Source: Brachionus plicatilis
Taxonomy: Eukaryota; Rotifera; Eurotatoria; Ploima; Brachionidae
Assembly (NCBI GenBank): GCA_010279815.1
Contig: QEOQ01000226.1
Coordinates: forward strand, 642,976 to 706,975
DNA: 64,000 nucleotides
Direction of reading: 5' to 3'
In this document: piece by piece, positions 45,501-56,609 of the stretch
How the letters are laid out: each line of letters begins with the position of its first letter
Position numbering within the stretch: position 1 is the stretch's first letter
The notes under the pieces: model-generated
What the model was told of the DNA's origin: nothing
Seen by the model: only the letters and a program-made list of their open reading frames with translations
The model's database searches: none
Made by a program: the position numbers and the translations under genes

Positions 45501-45960
45501 GTACATCTATCCATGTTTCATGAAGTGCCCATTTACATGAAAAATTGATGCCCGGAAAAGCTGCATTAATTTCATCATTGATTTTTTTTAAAGAATTTTC
45601 ATCGTCTATCTTTCTATAGAATATATTTCCACCATTTGTTATATCAACGTCAGCCCAAAACGGAGCTACAGAGATAAAATTTTTGGTCGGAAATGCAAGA
45701 GCGGTATAATTCAAAACACTTCCGTCGAAAGAAATAATACCGTTTGAATTTATCCACAAACTATTATATTTTTTGTCAAAAAATTTAAATTCAACATCAA
45801 TTAACAACTGAATTGAAGAGTCATCTTGGTTGGGAAAAATATTGTCATTGTTTTCCGGACCAAATGGAATGAAATTTGCTCGTGATACTTTGGTTAATTC
45901 TGATGCTTGTAAAATGTCCAAATTTAAAAGCAGCAAAAGGAAACTAGTAAACTTTTCCAT
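39521..45960 (-). CDS. NIDO-IPT-AMOP-VWD-Sushi-FN2-MAM-like transmembrane protein (Mesh/SUSD2-like)
   Basis: Exons 45960-42939, 41819-41377 and 40495-39521 join in phase and give about 1479 aa. Residues 1-19 are a signal peptide; 55-240 NIDO (LWINSNGIISF, VAPFWADVDI); 250-335 IPT-like; 445-590 AMOP (PYCWKAIP, RRQCCYGTNF); 592-770 VWD (FITHDKIKYTFNGFGEYDLM, LTGLMGNMNTRQDDEF); 868-919 Sushi. A Ser/Thr-rich linker follows, then an FN2-like segment (CVIPFIYKSVVYNFC) and a MAM-like segment ending ITLEFGRTKK, VAFLAVDNFQI. A membrane helix lies at about 1188-1211, then a long acidic tail with CxxC pairs. NIDO-AMOP-VWD-Sushi is the order in Drosophila Mesh (a septate-junction protein) and vertebrate SUSD2. 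FN2/MAM addition is unusual. Donors GTATTT and GTATTA are weak, and exon 1 alone would end in a hydrophobic stretch, so alternative splicing to a shorter form is possible. Confidence 0.78.
40538..41359. repeat. Mariner-like MITE inside an intron of the NIDO/AMOP gene
   Basis: The right end reads ACTG|TA (41360-41361). The left end CAATACTGATATGATAAACTG mirrors the right-end GTTTATCCTACCAATACTG. Inner arms with ACGTAA and AAATTCAAATGAAAA words are also mirrored (about 40660-40700 and 41170-41200). The TIR wording is related to the element at 28156. No coding capacity. The left target dinucleotide has decayed to TG. Confidence 0.65.
42045..42896. repeat. Inverted-repeat elements sharing GATACATTCTTTGTACCACC-type arms
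   Basis: In the 1119-bp intron between exons 1 and 2 of the NIDO/AMOP gene, 42540-42660 and 42765-42896 are mirrored arms. They share TTTGGTACAAAAAACAAAAA and ACATGTTCTGxAAATTGxAGCAAC words. A third partial copy of the same arm lies at 42055-42200. No target duplication was found. A MITE family with at least two insertions here is inferred. Confidence 0.6.
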
Positions 45961-46099
45961 TTTTTTTCTAAATAAAATAATAAATTAATGCTTTTGAGGC
46001 AATTTGAAGACTTAAACACTTTGACTTTAAATACAATAAAAAAAAAATTAAGTGGATGATTTTTTGCAGACTTTTGCAGATTTTACCTTTAGATTTAAC

Positions 46100-46330
46100 A
46101 AAGTATGTCAAAACCAAAAATTTACCTCTGCACTAATAATAATAATACTACTGTAAGTAAGTCATTGCTTACAGTAGTATTATATTCACATTTAAACAAG
46201 CATTTTAAGCGTATATGCGTATTTCAGCTTTCTTTGACTTTTTTTGGTGGGGATTTACACCAGATTTGGAAAAATTACATTTTTTTACGAGCTACATTTG
46301 ATGTAAGCTTATGTAATCTTACCATATACA
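46100..46330. other. Upstream of NIDO/AMOP gene; short hairpin
   Basis: 46147-46183 forms a hairpin with arms AATACTACTGTAAG and CTTACAGTAGTATT. No gene is supported; the 78-codon plus frame starting at 46105 has no domain and covers this hairpin. The stretch lies in the presumptive promoter region of the minus-strand receptor gene. Confidence 0.4.
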
Positions 46331-46444
46331 GTACAATTTAAAACTAACTTGTACATTTCTTTTCCTTGACTCTTCATTTCCCCACTGGAATAGTTGAAGA
46401 AGAGTCGAGGAACAAAATGCGTAAAAGTTTGTTTCAATTTGTAC
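46331..46444. repeat. Small palindromic repeat
   Basis: The left end AGTACAATTTAAAACTAAC is mirrored by GTTTGTTTCAATTTGTACT at the right, with GACTCTTC/GAAGAGTC nearer the centre. It is followed by an (AAT)n run. The left half also occurs inside the LINE remnant at 23505-23555. Probably a MITE or a LINE-tail-derived repeat; no clear target duplication. Confidence 0.55.
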
Positions 46445-46613
46445 TAATAATAATAATACAAATAATAATTAATAGAACGGGTGATTTTTTGGCAATATAG
46501 GGTATACCTTATTTAGCCTTTAGCCCCCAGAATAACCCCTTAATACATCTCGACAAATAGACTTTTTTTATGAATTTTTTTTTAAATAAAATTATTTTGT
46601 TTTCGTTCATACC

Positions 46614-47154
46614 CAGACTTGTATAAAAGTAAGGAAAAAAAGTCTTAACAAGTCAAAAACAAGTCAAAGTATGACTTGGACTTGAAAATATATTTTTTAA
46701 AAATAACAAGTCTTGACTTGTTACAAAAATTATAAAAAAACCATTTAGGACTTTGACTTGTTTAAAAAATATGAAAATTACAAGTCATAAATTTTTTTAT
46801 ATCTTGATTTTTAATATTTTTTAAATATTTTTTATCTTGTTAAATTTATTTCTAAAATTTTTTTAAGCGCAAATATTTTTTTTTTTTATTAATAAATTCA
46901 CTTAAAAAGAATATCGCAATTATGTGAATTGTTTAAAAAATCATGTTTCAATATTTAAATTGAAAAAGAAATTTAAACAAATAATTTTATTTTTTCCTGG
47001 ATAAAAAAAATTCAATACTTATAATTTTTTTATATATTTTAATTCTATTCTTAAAATAAGTAAAAATTCTGACTTGTTTTTTTTTAAATTTCTAAAACAA
47101 GTCAAAGTCCTGACTTGCAGTTGGCTTGTGACTTGTGACTTTTATACAACTCTG
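46614..47154. repeat. hAT-type non-autonomous element, 8-bp TSD TTCATACC
   Basis: Termini CAGACTTGTATAAAAGT and ACTTTTATACAACTCTG are inverted repeats of the CAGAGTTG type, and exact octamers TTCATACC flank it (46606-46613 and 47155-47162). Inner sequence is rich in AAGTC/GACTT words mirrored at both ends (ACAAGTCAAAGT). The 8-bp duplication and CAG-type TIR are classic hAT features. No transposase frame is present. Shorter relatives lie at 6674 and 51266. Confidence 0.85.
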
Positions 47155-47162
47155 TTCATACC

Positions 47163-47479
47163 CCGTCAAAAATGGCAAGTTGAAGTTTATGATCAATTTT
47201 TGATGCTCAAAATGATCAAATCAAACTAAAACTTTAAAAGAAATTTTAATTTTCTAATACTACACGTCCAAGTCCAAGTTATGACTTGGACTTTAATTTT
47301 ATTTTTTTTTTGACCTTAAGTCCAAATATTTATGTTTTTTAAGTTTTAACGTATAGCTATTTTGATTTAAACCTGGATGTAATTGCTAAAAAAATAGCTA
47401 TTTTTATTAAGCTAATTTAATACACAGTCGTGATGTTCAAACATCACAAATCATCATCAAACATTTCTAGCAAGCAAAG
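47163..47479. other. Intergenic, nothing recognised
   Basis: AT-rich. Contains another GTCCAAGTC/GACTTGGAC inverted word pair (about 47265-47300) related in wording to the preceding element. Confidence 0.3.
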
Positions 47480-48442
47480 CTATATAAAATCTTTCAGAAA
47501 ATGTATTAAAAAGAATTTGGAATCTTTTTAATAAATCAATCGAAATGGGTTACATTCCAGAAAGTGGAAAAAATCTAAGGTAATTATGATACTAAAAAAA
47601 GATAAACCACCTGACGAAATTAGTTCGTATAGACCTATTTCTGTACTTAAGAGCTTAATGAAGCTTCCTGAATCTCCAGTAAATAAAAAACTACAAATAC
47701 ACCTCGAACTAAACAACCTTATACCAGGCGAACAATCAGGCTTTAGAAAGCATAAATCTACGCAAGATCAAATCCTTCAACTTACTAATTCCATCATATA
47801 CGGTTTTAAAAATCGCATGTATACAGGAGCTGTATTTTTCGATTTAGAGAAGGCCTTTGATAAGACAACCCACGTGGGCATCTTAAATAAATTAAAATCT
47901 ATCAATCTAAACGACAAAATCTTAAAATGGATTGAAATTTTTTTAAACAATCGCTTTTTTACAGTTCAGTACAAAGAAGAACTAACGACAGAAAAACGAA
48001 CAGAGTGTGAGTTCCTCAAGGGAGTTGTTTATCACCAACTTTGTTTATTAGCTATTTTAGTGATATTATTAATTCTATACCAGATGACGTAAAAGTTGGT
48101 ATTTATGCCGATGATCTATGTATCTGGTACATGAGCAAAGAAACTAAATTAATTAAAAATAAATTACAAGAGTGCATAAACAATATTCAAAAATTCTGCG
48201 ATTGTTACCAATTCACAATAAATCCGAAAAAAAAACAACTTATGTCCTGTTCACATCAGGTGGACAAAGACACAATTACCATGCGAAGTTCAACTTAGAC
48301 TTGAGAATAAACCAAATGATAATACCTTTAACAGTCAATCCAATTTTCCTTGGGATCAAACTTGACCCAAAGCTAAAATACGATCAATATTTATACACGG
48401 TGATTCAGAAAATGATAATTAATCAAAAAACAATACAAAAAT
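47480..48442 (+). pseudogene. Jockey-like LINE reverse transcriptase fragment
   Basis: RT blocks across several frames: SIEMGYIPESGK, ILKKDKPPDEISSYRPIS, EQSGFRKHKSTQDQIL, GAVFFDLEKAFDK, a damaged QGSP-type block near 48015, IYADDLCIWYM (catalytic YADD intact) and LGIKLDPKLKYDQYL. Codons are AT-rich like the host, unlike the 32-kb LINE, so this is a resident family. The same family is seen on minus at 54-55 kb (shared KKDKPP, STQDQI, FFDLE). The 3' side is cut by the hAT-like element at 48443. Confidence 0.82.
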
Positions 48443-49510
48443 TAGGGTTGTTAAACGCACTAAATTTTGAAACATTGAATTTTTTTTTTATATTTCATAA
48501 TTAAAAAATGAAACTTCGAAATGTCTGCATACTTTAAATTTCTTACTTGAAAGCAAAATTTCAATCTTTTTATTTTCTCAGATTGAAATTAAAACTTCAA
48601 GATTAAAATTTAATATCTTGAAGTAAAAATTTCAAGCATTTTTTCTACATTAAGAGACTTGAAAAATAATTTCAAGTCCAAAAATTTCAAGTTTGAAATG
48701 TCTAATTTTGAAATTTTGCATTTTCCAAATTATAATATATTTACAAAAATATCAAATAAAACTTCTTTTCAGCATTTTATATTTTTTCAATTTATAACTA
48801 GAAAAAATATTAAAAATTCTTACCGATAGAACAAATTCTAATAATACCGAAACCCTAACTTCTATTAACCAAGAAAAGGCGAAAAGCAATTGATTGAACC
48901 AAGATCTTGGGTATGGTTGCATTATGCGTCTAAGACAGATAAAGCTTAAGCAAAATGCAGGATTTGTTTAAAAGAAATAACAATTTACAATGGTTCTCCA
49001 AATGAGGTTTCAAAGTATTTACTCAAAGTTAATAACATAACCCAAAATTCGATTGTTACTGACAAACCATCAAAAAGGCGTTGTTTAGATTTTGAAAATT
49101 GAAAACCTTTTCAGCAATGCAGGTTTAGTTCAAAATGACCAAAGAAATCTGATGAAACCGTCTGTTTTAAATATGGTCAATTTTATAATGAAAAACAAAT
49201 TTTAAACTTTTTTATTTTTTAATCCAATTTAATTACTCTCAAGTTCAAAATTTTAAACTATAATTTCCTTTTTTTATAAATCGATTTTATGATATCGAAA
49301 TTTTTTTGTGTTAAATTAATTCTCCAATTTAATAAATTGCACAAAAAGAAAATTTGAAATTTCAAGGTTTAATTTTTTCAAACTTAACAAAAAATTTTGA
49401 AGGTTTTTTTACTCAATTAGAAAAAAACGATATTCAAGGTTTGGAAAAAAAATTCAAGTGAAATAATTTTGAAAAAACTTCGAAATAAAAAATTTCGATT
49501 AACAACCCTA
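48443..49510. mobile_element. hAT element with exact 8-bp TSD ACAAAAAT
   Basis: The element starts TAGGGTTGTTAAACG and ends CGATTAACAACCCTA, inverted repeats of hAT type. Exact octamers ACAAAAAT flank it at 48435-48442 and 49511-49518. Subterminal regions are packed with TTCAAG/CTTGAA words in both orientations, a known feature of hAT transposase-binding regions. Inside lies a BED-finger relic. It is inserted in the Jockey RT fragment, so it is younger than that insertion. Confidence 0.88.
48873..49130 (+). pseudogene. BED-type zinc finger relic of a hAT transposase
   Basis: With one in-frame stop, the plus strand encodes RSWVWLHYASKTDKA, then AKCRICLKEI and NEVSKYLLKVNNI. This matches the BED finger pattern (VW-x-H-F/Y ... 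C-x2-C ... L-x-x-H/L), with the final His positions altered. The catalytic hAT domain is missing, so the surrounding 1068-bp element is non-autonomous. Confidence 0.65.
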
Positions 49511-49518
49511 ACAAAAAT

Positions 49519-49735
49519 TAAAAAAATTGAGCTTTAAAAACTCGATTAAAATATAGCTTAAAAACTTAAAATATTATTCTTGAAATTTATGGAAAAAAAG
49601 ATGAATTACGACCTATTTATCAACAGAGAAATAAGCCTATCCAAAATAATATAAACGTACCTGTGAAACGCTGGCCAAAGAAACTTGACTCCGATAGAAA
49701 TTTTTATAAACAAAAACTAGCTTTTCTTTTTGAGT
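49519..49735 (+). pseudogene. Continuation of interrupted LINE or other TE ORF
   Basis: After the hAT target duplication, 49600-49735 keeps an open plus frame, ELRPIYQQRNKPIQNNIN followed by VPVKRWPKKLDSD and a stop after AFLFE. It probably belongs to the element split by the hAT insertion, but I cannot match it to a named LINE domain. Confidence 0.35.
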
Positions 49736-51257
49736 AATTTAATTTGTATCATATATTTTTTTTGAGTATTTTTGTTTTATTTTTAACTTTTTTTTTTTAA
49801 ATTGCTCAAAAACAATTTTTTATTCTATTTTTAAGTCAGATGAGTTCTAAAAAGAAGGCACAAAGCCGTTCGGGAGAATCCTAGGCGTAAATCCCTTAAA
49901 AATATTTTTTAAATAAAATAAAAATAATTTCTAGCAAGCCAAATAAACATACTGGCAATGAAGGCTTCCTCTCTAACAGAAAGGATGTTTTTTTTAAGAT
50001 TAGATAAGAAAAATTTCTTCCCTTGGCAAGAAAGCTTTTGCTTTCTGTACTTTTTGCACTTTATCCACTTATATCTAAAAATAAAAAAGTTAATTCAATA
50101 AATTAACAAAAAAATCTAAACTTCATATTTACCTGGATCTCTAAGCCTCTTCATCGTCAATAGCTCTCTCTGGCTCCACCCCGGACTCCGAATTAAAGTT
50201 CTTGATATATAACTTATACAATTAGATAAAATATTTCTTTCAAAAGTACAAAATGTATAATCTTAGTTTTTTATTTCATTTCCAAAAGATGACCAAATGA
50301 TTAGCAGAAAGGAAATAAAAATTAAACGGGCTTCGAGGCTGAGTCCTGGTTTAGGGATTCGGGTATGCAGTAGATTAGAGAACTATTGTTTAAAATAAAG
50401 ATTAATAATCAAAATAGTTAATTTAATTATCTGTTTGGTGATTATAGTAAGATGGCCTAACCGGGATTAACAAACAAAACTATCGACTTAGTTTTGTTTG
50501 AAAACTCCAAATTCATTAACCGAATTAGACCGAATTTTCCGACTCACCTCCTTAGCAAGAGGGGTTAATGAGGTTAGAGTCAACTCAGAATGGACTTAAT
50601 AAAAAATACTTTAATTTAATTCTTGTTTTTTATTGATAGCTTAGACAGAGGACTTTCAATATCATGCTTATCTGATCTATTTGGTATATTGGTTTCTTGT
50701 GAAAATTTAATTTAGTGAATTAACCCATTTTGACAAATAGATAATTTGGTAATTTTTCGGACCTTTTACAAAAAAATAAATTTTGACCACATTGATGAGG
50801 TCCTATAAAAAAAGTAATGTTATTTTCCGAATCCTCGATATCTTTTCTACCTATAATGTTGCTTTTAAAACAAAATTTTTATTTTTATTATGCCGTAAAA
50901 TTCAATCAAAAAAAATTCAACCCATTCACACATTAAATAATTGCCCCATCTTACTATATATTTATTTTCATGTGACAATTTGATAATTTTATTTATTTAA
51001 AATATAATTATGGGGATTTTCCCAGAGCAGCTCCGAATGGCATTCTTTTCAGTCCCATGATAGAAATTACAAAGTTTGGTTTTATTTAAAAAGTTAAAAA
51101 AGATTTAATAACCGATTTCAACAGATTAATAGAAATTGATGAAATTTAATAATAATTTATATGATGCGTTAATATGAATGCATCGTGTTAAAAACTATTC
51201 TTAGTTTTTTGGACTTAAATTTATGGACTTATTATTTACTTCAACTACAAATGACAC
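49736..51257. other. Unresolved stretch with a less AT-rich patch
   Basis: 49850-50620 is less AT-rich than its surroundings and contains exon-like segments on minus. For example, a stretch at 50145-50220 ends at GATCCAG|GTAAAT, and a TTTTTAG acceptor follows near 50085, but no in-phase join without a stop was found. The plus frame at 50783-50983 shows no domain. No call is made. Confidence 0.3.
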
Positions 51258-51265
51258 ATAAAGAA

Positions 51266-51399
51266 CAGACTTGCGCAAAATTCAGAAAAAAAAGTCATTT
51301 TAAAGTCTTTTCAAAGGAAATTCACTGACTTTGACATTTACAAAAGACAAGTCAAAAGACTTGACTTGACTTTGTCTTTATGACTTTTGAACAACTCTG
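51266..51399. repeat. hAT-type MITE, near-exact 8-bp TSD
   Basis: Begins CAGACTTGCGCAAAA and ends TTTTGAACAACTCTG, with mirrored AAGTC/GACTT words inside. Flanking octamers ATAAAGAA and ATTAAGAA differ at one position. The termini match the family of 46614-47154. Confidence 0.7.
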
Positions 51400-51407
51400 A
51401 TTAAGAA

Positions 51408-53626
51408 ACAAAAATACATACAAGTATTTTTTGTAATAAAAGCAAGCTCATTGTTTATAGCACAATATAAAACAAAATTCAAGACTTTTCCTAGGCTTTA
51501 ATGAACTTGATTATCTAAATTTAGGAAACTGATCAGATCAGTCTTTTTCTTTGTTTATAGGAAGTTTTTCACTTTGTAAAAATGTACTTTCTTTTCTTAA
51601 ATTGAAATCATCACTTTTAATTTTCCTAAACTGAACTACTTTTTTTTTCTTCATAGATATTGCGAGGATTCCTCTATGAATAGAAAAGTTCACCAAAGGG
51701 CGCTTTTATAAATAAGAAACATTCAAATTCAATAGAGAAAAACTTATGAAAAAGGACAAAATGATTATTGACTAAAATTAAGCGCTCTTAGTTTCTGGTT
51801 GTCAATCCATGTAAGTTGGTATGGTAATCCAAAAAACAAACTGGATGCCATAATATCCAGTTTGAGATTAAAAATCAGAATCAAAAAATTAAGGATACTG
51901 AGCAATGATATATTGAATAAGAAGCACCTATGGCTAAAAAAAATATAAAAAATCCAACAAGTAATTAATTAAACAATTTGGTCAATAATTGAGTACTTAA
52001 TTATAAATTGATAAAAGTGAGCTTGTCTTTTTTTAATTTCTACTCAAATGAATTAAGCTTTAAAAAAAAATAAATAAAAAAGCTTGAATTAGAAACTCAA
52101 TTAGATTATAGGTACTATTTATATTTTTAGATTTATGTTCAAAATTTTAGCTAGAAAAAAAAACAGTGCTGATAAAAATTTTTTTTTGGAAAGAAGTAGA
52201 TAAAAAGAATTGATTTGATTAGTGTATTTTATGTAAATTAACTAATTTTGACGTAAAAAATCTAATTTATTTAATTTAGTGTGAAATTACATATTTAGCT
52301 TTAATTTAGTAGGAATATTTAGCATTTTTTTAATCAATTTTTCAGATTAAAATTCCTAATTTTAAAATTAAATTTTTGCAATAGATAAGGTTTTTAAATT
52401 TTGATAACAATTTAATTTATTTTTAAGTTCTCTGTCACAAGATCATTAAAGGGATCATAAGAACGTAATTGATATTTTGTTCGAGATTCAATTAAAATAT
52501 TAAATTATCTTTTCAAACAAATTCTAAATTCATTTAAAAAAAATAATAATAATTATATGCTACTACAGGTATTAACCTGTAAAGCTCACTATGGTAGCTA
52601 GATAAAAAAAACAACAAAAAAAACATTTGGAACTACATATAAAAATTTTTATTAATTTCAATAAAAATTAAAGTACAATAAAAATTAAGTTTTTTTGTGT
52701 TGCTTTTTATAAATAAAATTTAGCCAAAATTTACCAATTTTTAAATTTTTTACCCAAAAATAACTATTTAATAAACCTTAACTTTTTTCCAGCATAATTT
52801 TGTAAGAAAAAAAATTAATGTTTAATAACCAGAGTTGTTTAAAAGTCTAAAAACTCAAGTCAATTCCAACTCCGAACTTGTACTTGTGAAAAATGAAGCA
52901 AATAACTTTTTAATTCTTTTTAAATGACTTGGAATTTATATATCTGGTACTTTTTTGACGCGCAAAACAAACAAAACTACCTGCACTGCTACAATAATAA
53001 AATTGTTTTTTATTGACAAAATCCTTATTATAAACTTTAATTAACAAGAAATTAATTTCATTGACAATAATTCTATTTGATTCACAAAAATTTTTTTAAA
53101 TTACAAAAATTGACAAGTATTAACGAAAATAAAATTGACAAAAAAACTTTTAGTCATTTCTCTAAATTAATTGACAGTTTATCTTCCTGCTCTTATTTAA
53201 AATAGCAAATAAATTGCTATTTTAAAAAATTCTCGAAAAATATTGCCAAATGTCCTTTGATTGAATTTATTTCCCCACAAGATGTGGGTAAATATCTTAT
53301 TTTAACACACACAATTAACCTTAAAATAAACAATTTTTTTTTATTAGTTACTTACCCACAAATTTACATTAAATTTCTTTTATTTTTAACATTGAAATCT
53401 ATCAATAAAAAAAAATTGAAATTTGAACTTTTTTTTTCTTTTTCTTTTAATTTTTTTTTTTTAACTTAAAATTCTTTCTCTGTCCATGGGACTTAAAATT
53501 CAATAAATAAATAAATAAAAAAAAAATTGAAGTTCATCAAGAAGGTTAATTACCGTTAATTAATAATAAGCATATATAAAATAAGATATGGCTGTCTATT
53601 ATCCATTATTATATTTTCACAATGGA
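51408..53626. other. AT-rich intergenic DNA
   Basis: No gene recognised. 52830 onward begins CAGAGTTGTTTAAAAGTC, a left end of the hAT-type MITE family without a clear right end. The plus frame at 53257-53469 is low complexity. Confidence 0.4.
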
Positions 53627-53955
53627 ACAAGAATAGTTTATTGGTAAAGTTTTCGAATCTTTTGACGATTTTCTTCAAATATTGAACGATCATTTGCAAT
53701 ATGGACAACTTTCAATAGAAAAAAAGTGACGACAAAGAAGCTAAGTACAAATTCGTCCATTTGAAATGCATTTATTTTCGTGACGAATCCGAAATAGCAA
53801 CTAAGACCAATTCAAGGCTATGTAGCACCGTGCAATTCTTTATCCGAGATTCGATTAAATTATGCTGTATCCGAGCGAAACAAACACAAATACGAAATCA
53901 CAAAGTGTAATCTTAAACATCAATGAATCAGTAAAGAAACAAACCATTTAGGAGA
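53627..53955 (+). pseudogene. MULE transposase N-terminus (FAR1/zf-like)
   Basis: Across frames the plus strand reads KYKFVHLKCIYFRDES, RPIQGYVAPCNSL, then HKYEITKCNLKHQ and a GEAHRLN-like segment. This is the VHxxC ... CPA ... Y-x-I-x-x-C-x-L-x-H-x-H layout of the DNA-binding domain that opens ZSWIM-type Mutator-like transposases. Several frame breaks occur. Catalytic and SWIM parts continue at 56610-57843 on the same strand, with a LINE and a foldback element between. Confidence 0.6.
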
Positions 53956-55835
53956 AGCTCACAGACTCAACAAATTCTTGCGATAGCTTATTGTTAACTG
54001 AAACTTTGAATTTTCTGTCTGTCAAAAACTCTTTAATCCACTTGTACAAGTACCAATTAATTCCTAACTTTTTGAGTTTGTGAATAATTCCAGCATCTGA
54101 GGCTTTGTCAAACGCTTATTCAAGATCAAAAAACACTGAACCCGTGTATTCTTTTTTGCTAAATCCTAGTATGGTCGATTGACTGAGACGAAAAATTTGA
54201 TCTTGGGTGCTCATGTTTTGTCTGAATCCAGATTGGCATGATGGAAGAAGTCTCTTGGTTTCAATCCATTTTTGGAGCTTGGTATTAATAATTTTTTCTT
54301 GCAATTTTGAAATGCAACTTATCAATGAATTAGGTCTATATGAGTTAAGATCACCTGGAGGCTTATCTTTCTTGGGGATCATGACTATTTTTGAGATTTT
54401 AAGTTAAGAGTGAATATGACCATTTTTGATCGAGGCATTGAAAATGTTAAAAATTCGCTTTAAAAAATTGTGAGGACAATTTTTTAAAATTTGATTATTT
54501 ACCTTGTCAAACCCAGGGGCTGATTTTGAGTTGGTTGAATTTAAAGCTTTAAAAAACTCTTTTCTGTCAATTAGCGCTTCCTTGATTGATTTATTCAGTC
54601 TAAACGTTTGCTCTCGTATTTCGATGATTGGATTGTCATTAAAAATTTTATGTAAGTTCGTTCCGAAAGCATTAGCAATTTCACTTTCTTCTTCCAAAAA
54701 CGTATCACTAGATTTCTTAGTTTTAATTTTGGTTGTATTTCGAAAAACAGTATTTTTTTGATCGAACTTTTTCAACGATTTCCAACATTTTAATTCATTT
54801 TGTTTAAATTCGGAAAGATCTTTGATTTCAAATTCAAGATTCGAAGCTTTAATATTAGGCATTTGTCTTTTTATTTTATTCTTCAAAAAATTGTAGAGAT
54901 TATTTAAATAGGGCGTTTGGACCTTTTGTTTAATTCTCTTTATTCTGTGCTTGAGTTTGATTTCATCAAGTTAGTGTTTTGGAATCGGTTTAGGGCAAAT
55001 TGCTCTCGATCGAAAATTTATTGATTTGGTGCAATTATTGATTGTTGAGTTAATTGTGTTGATTGCGTCTGCTAGTTCACCATTAATGTTCCTAGTTGTC
55101 TCAAGGAGACCTAATGACGATCCAATATTACTAAGTGAATAATTAAACTTTTGCCAGTCTATTTTTTTGAACTTAAACATTTTTTCTTCTGAGTGAATAT
55201 TGTTAAAAATTGTCATGTACGGTTGATGGTCGCTTAATTGAAGGTCCAACACTTCATGGGATTCAAAGTAGCCTCGAATTGTGTTTGAACAAATGGATAA
55301 ATCCAGGACACTTTTTCCGCAATTAAATGTAATTTTTGGACAATTAAGTACATGTAAGTTGAACTGGTTTAAAATATTCTCAAAAACTTCGCCTTTTGGA
55401 TCGGTTGTTGAACAGTACCAAATGTGATTTATTGCTTTGAAATCTCCGATTATTATGTGGTTTTTGTACTTTGAGTTTATGTGTTCAAAAATTTCTAAAT
55501 TAAGCTTTGTGCACGGACTAACGTAAAACGAGAAAATTGCTAATTTGTTTCTGTTTTTTTTGTTCAAGTTCAAAACCTACTCCGTTTTCATGATATAAAA
55601 AATTTGTTAAATCAATTACTGATCCGGTTAAGTTACTTTTTATACAAGGCGCGGAGCCACCACCTTTGCGGTTTAGTCTGTCCGAGCTAAAAATATTGAA
55701 ATTTGGAATAACGAGATTATTTTTTGGCTTTAAAAAAGTTTCGTTTAAACTTATTATGTCTGGACCTGTAGATTCGATTAATTGTTGAAGCTGGGCTTAT
55801 TTTGTTCCATTTGCAATTGATTGTATGTTTAAGTG
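53956..55835 (-). pseudogene. Jockey-like LINE: endonuclease and partial reverse transcriptase
   Basis: Reading minus from 55835: endonuclease start (LNIQSIANGTK, GPDIISLNETF), HIIIGDFKAINHIW and LSDHQPYMTIF, then a linker. RT blocks follow: NSKSAPGFDKVNNQIL, MIPKKDKPPGDLNSYRPNSL, CQSGFRQNMSTQDQI and GSVFFDLEQAFDKA, ending at FVESVS. The catalytic YADD half is missing, so the copy is truncated in RT at about 53956. Frame breaks occur at about 54970, 54400 and 54110. It is the same family as the fragment at 47480-48442, AT-rich and inactive. Confidence 0.82.
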
Positions 55836-56599
55836 GTAAATTATCAAAATACCAGTTATTAAAATAAATGTATCAAAATGACACTGTTTCAAAATAACAA
55901 GATTAAAAAAACATTCCATTAAAATGACAAGTGTCAAAATGACTTAATTAAAATAACTAATATCAAAATATTAGTATCAAAATATTTTTATTAAAATGAC
56001 AAAAAAAATGTAAATTGTTTAATCGATATAATTAGAAAATTTAATTTTTTTAAAACATAATCAATGAGTAACTGAGACAATCATAGAAATGCTAGATTAT
56101 TCAAAGTTTCTAATTTTTTATTGGGATCATCAAACTTCAGGTACGTCTAAATGGTCCTAAAATGTGATATAAAAATCACACTCTTCGCCGATTTTATCTA
56201 TGCATGTATTACCCGCAGCCTTACAATTTCTTTCAATACAGCGCCAAGAAAACTTGCTTTGCTGTCTACTATAAAAAGATTCTTTAAAATAATAGCCGAG
56301 ATTGTGGAGCTGCGTTTTTTTTTTCTGTGATAATGTAATAAAAGCTTAAACAGGCTTATTAAGTGTTAAAGAATTAATAGATTGTGTCAAACTCTCCATT
56401 TGTAATTTTTAATTAGTATTATGTTATTTTGATTTGATTTTAATTTATTTGTTATTTTGAACAACATATTAAAGTGATGTTATTTTGACACACGCTATTT
56501 TCAATTAGTTGTTTTGACACTTGTTATTTTTTTTTTGGTTTTTTTGATATTGTTATTTTAAATGTCTTATTTTAATACTTGTTAATTTGATATGCATCC
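55836..56599. repeat. MULE-like foldback, 9-bp TSD GTTTAAGTG
   Basis: Exact 9-mers GTTTAAGTG lie at 55827-55835 and 56600-56608. Both ends are built of short words (TCAAAATGACA, TATTAAAATAAC) inverted relative to each other over about 150 bp; the outermost bases of the TIR match only loosely. It is inserted in the 5' part of the LINE endonuclease sequence. No coding frame. Confidence 0.75.
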
Positions 56600-56609
56600 G
56601 TTTAAGTGA

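Noticed and set aside
49920..50220. Possible two-exon host gene on minus
   Set aside because: A donor-like GATCCAG|GTAAAT and an acceptor TTTTTAG exist, but the phase join runs into a stop at once and no domain is visible.
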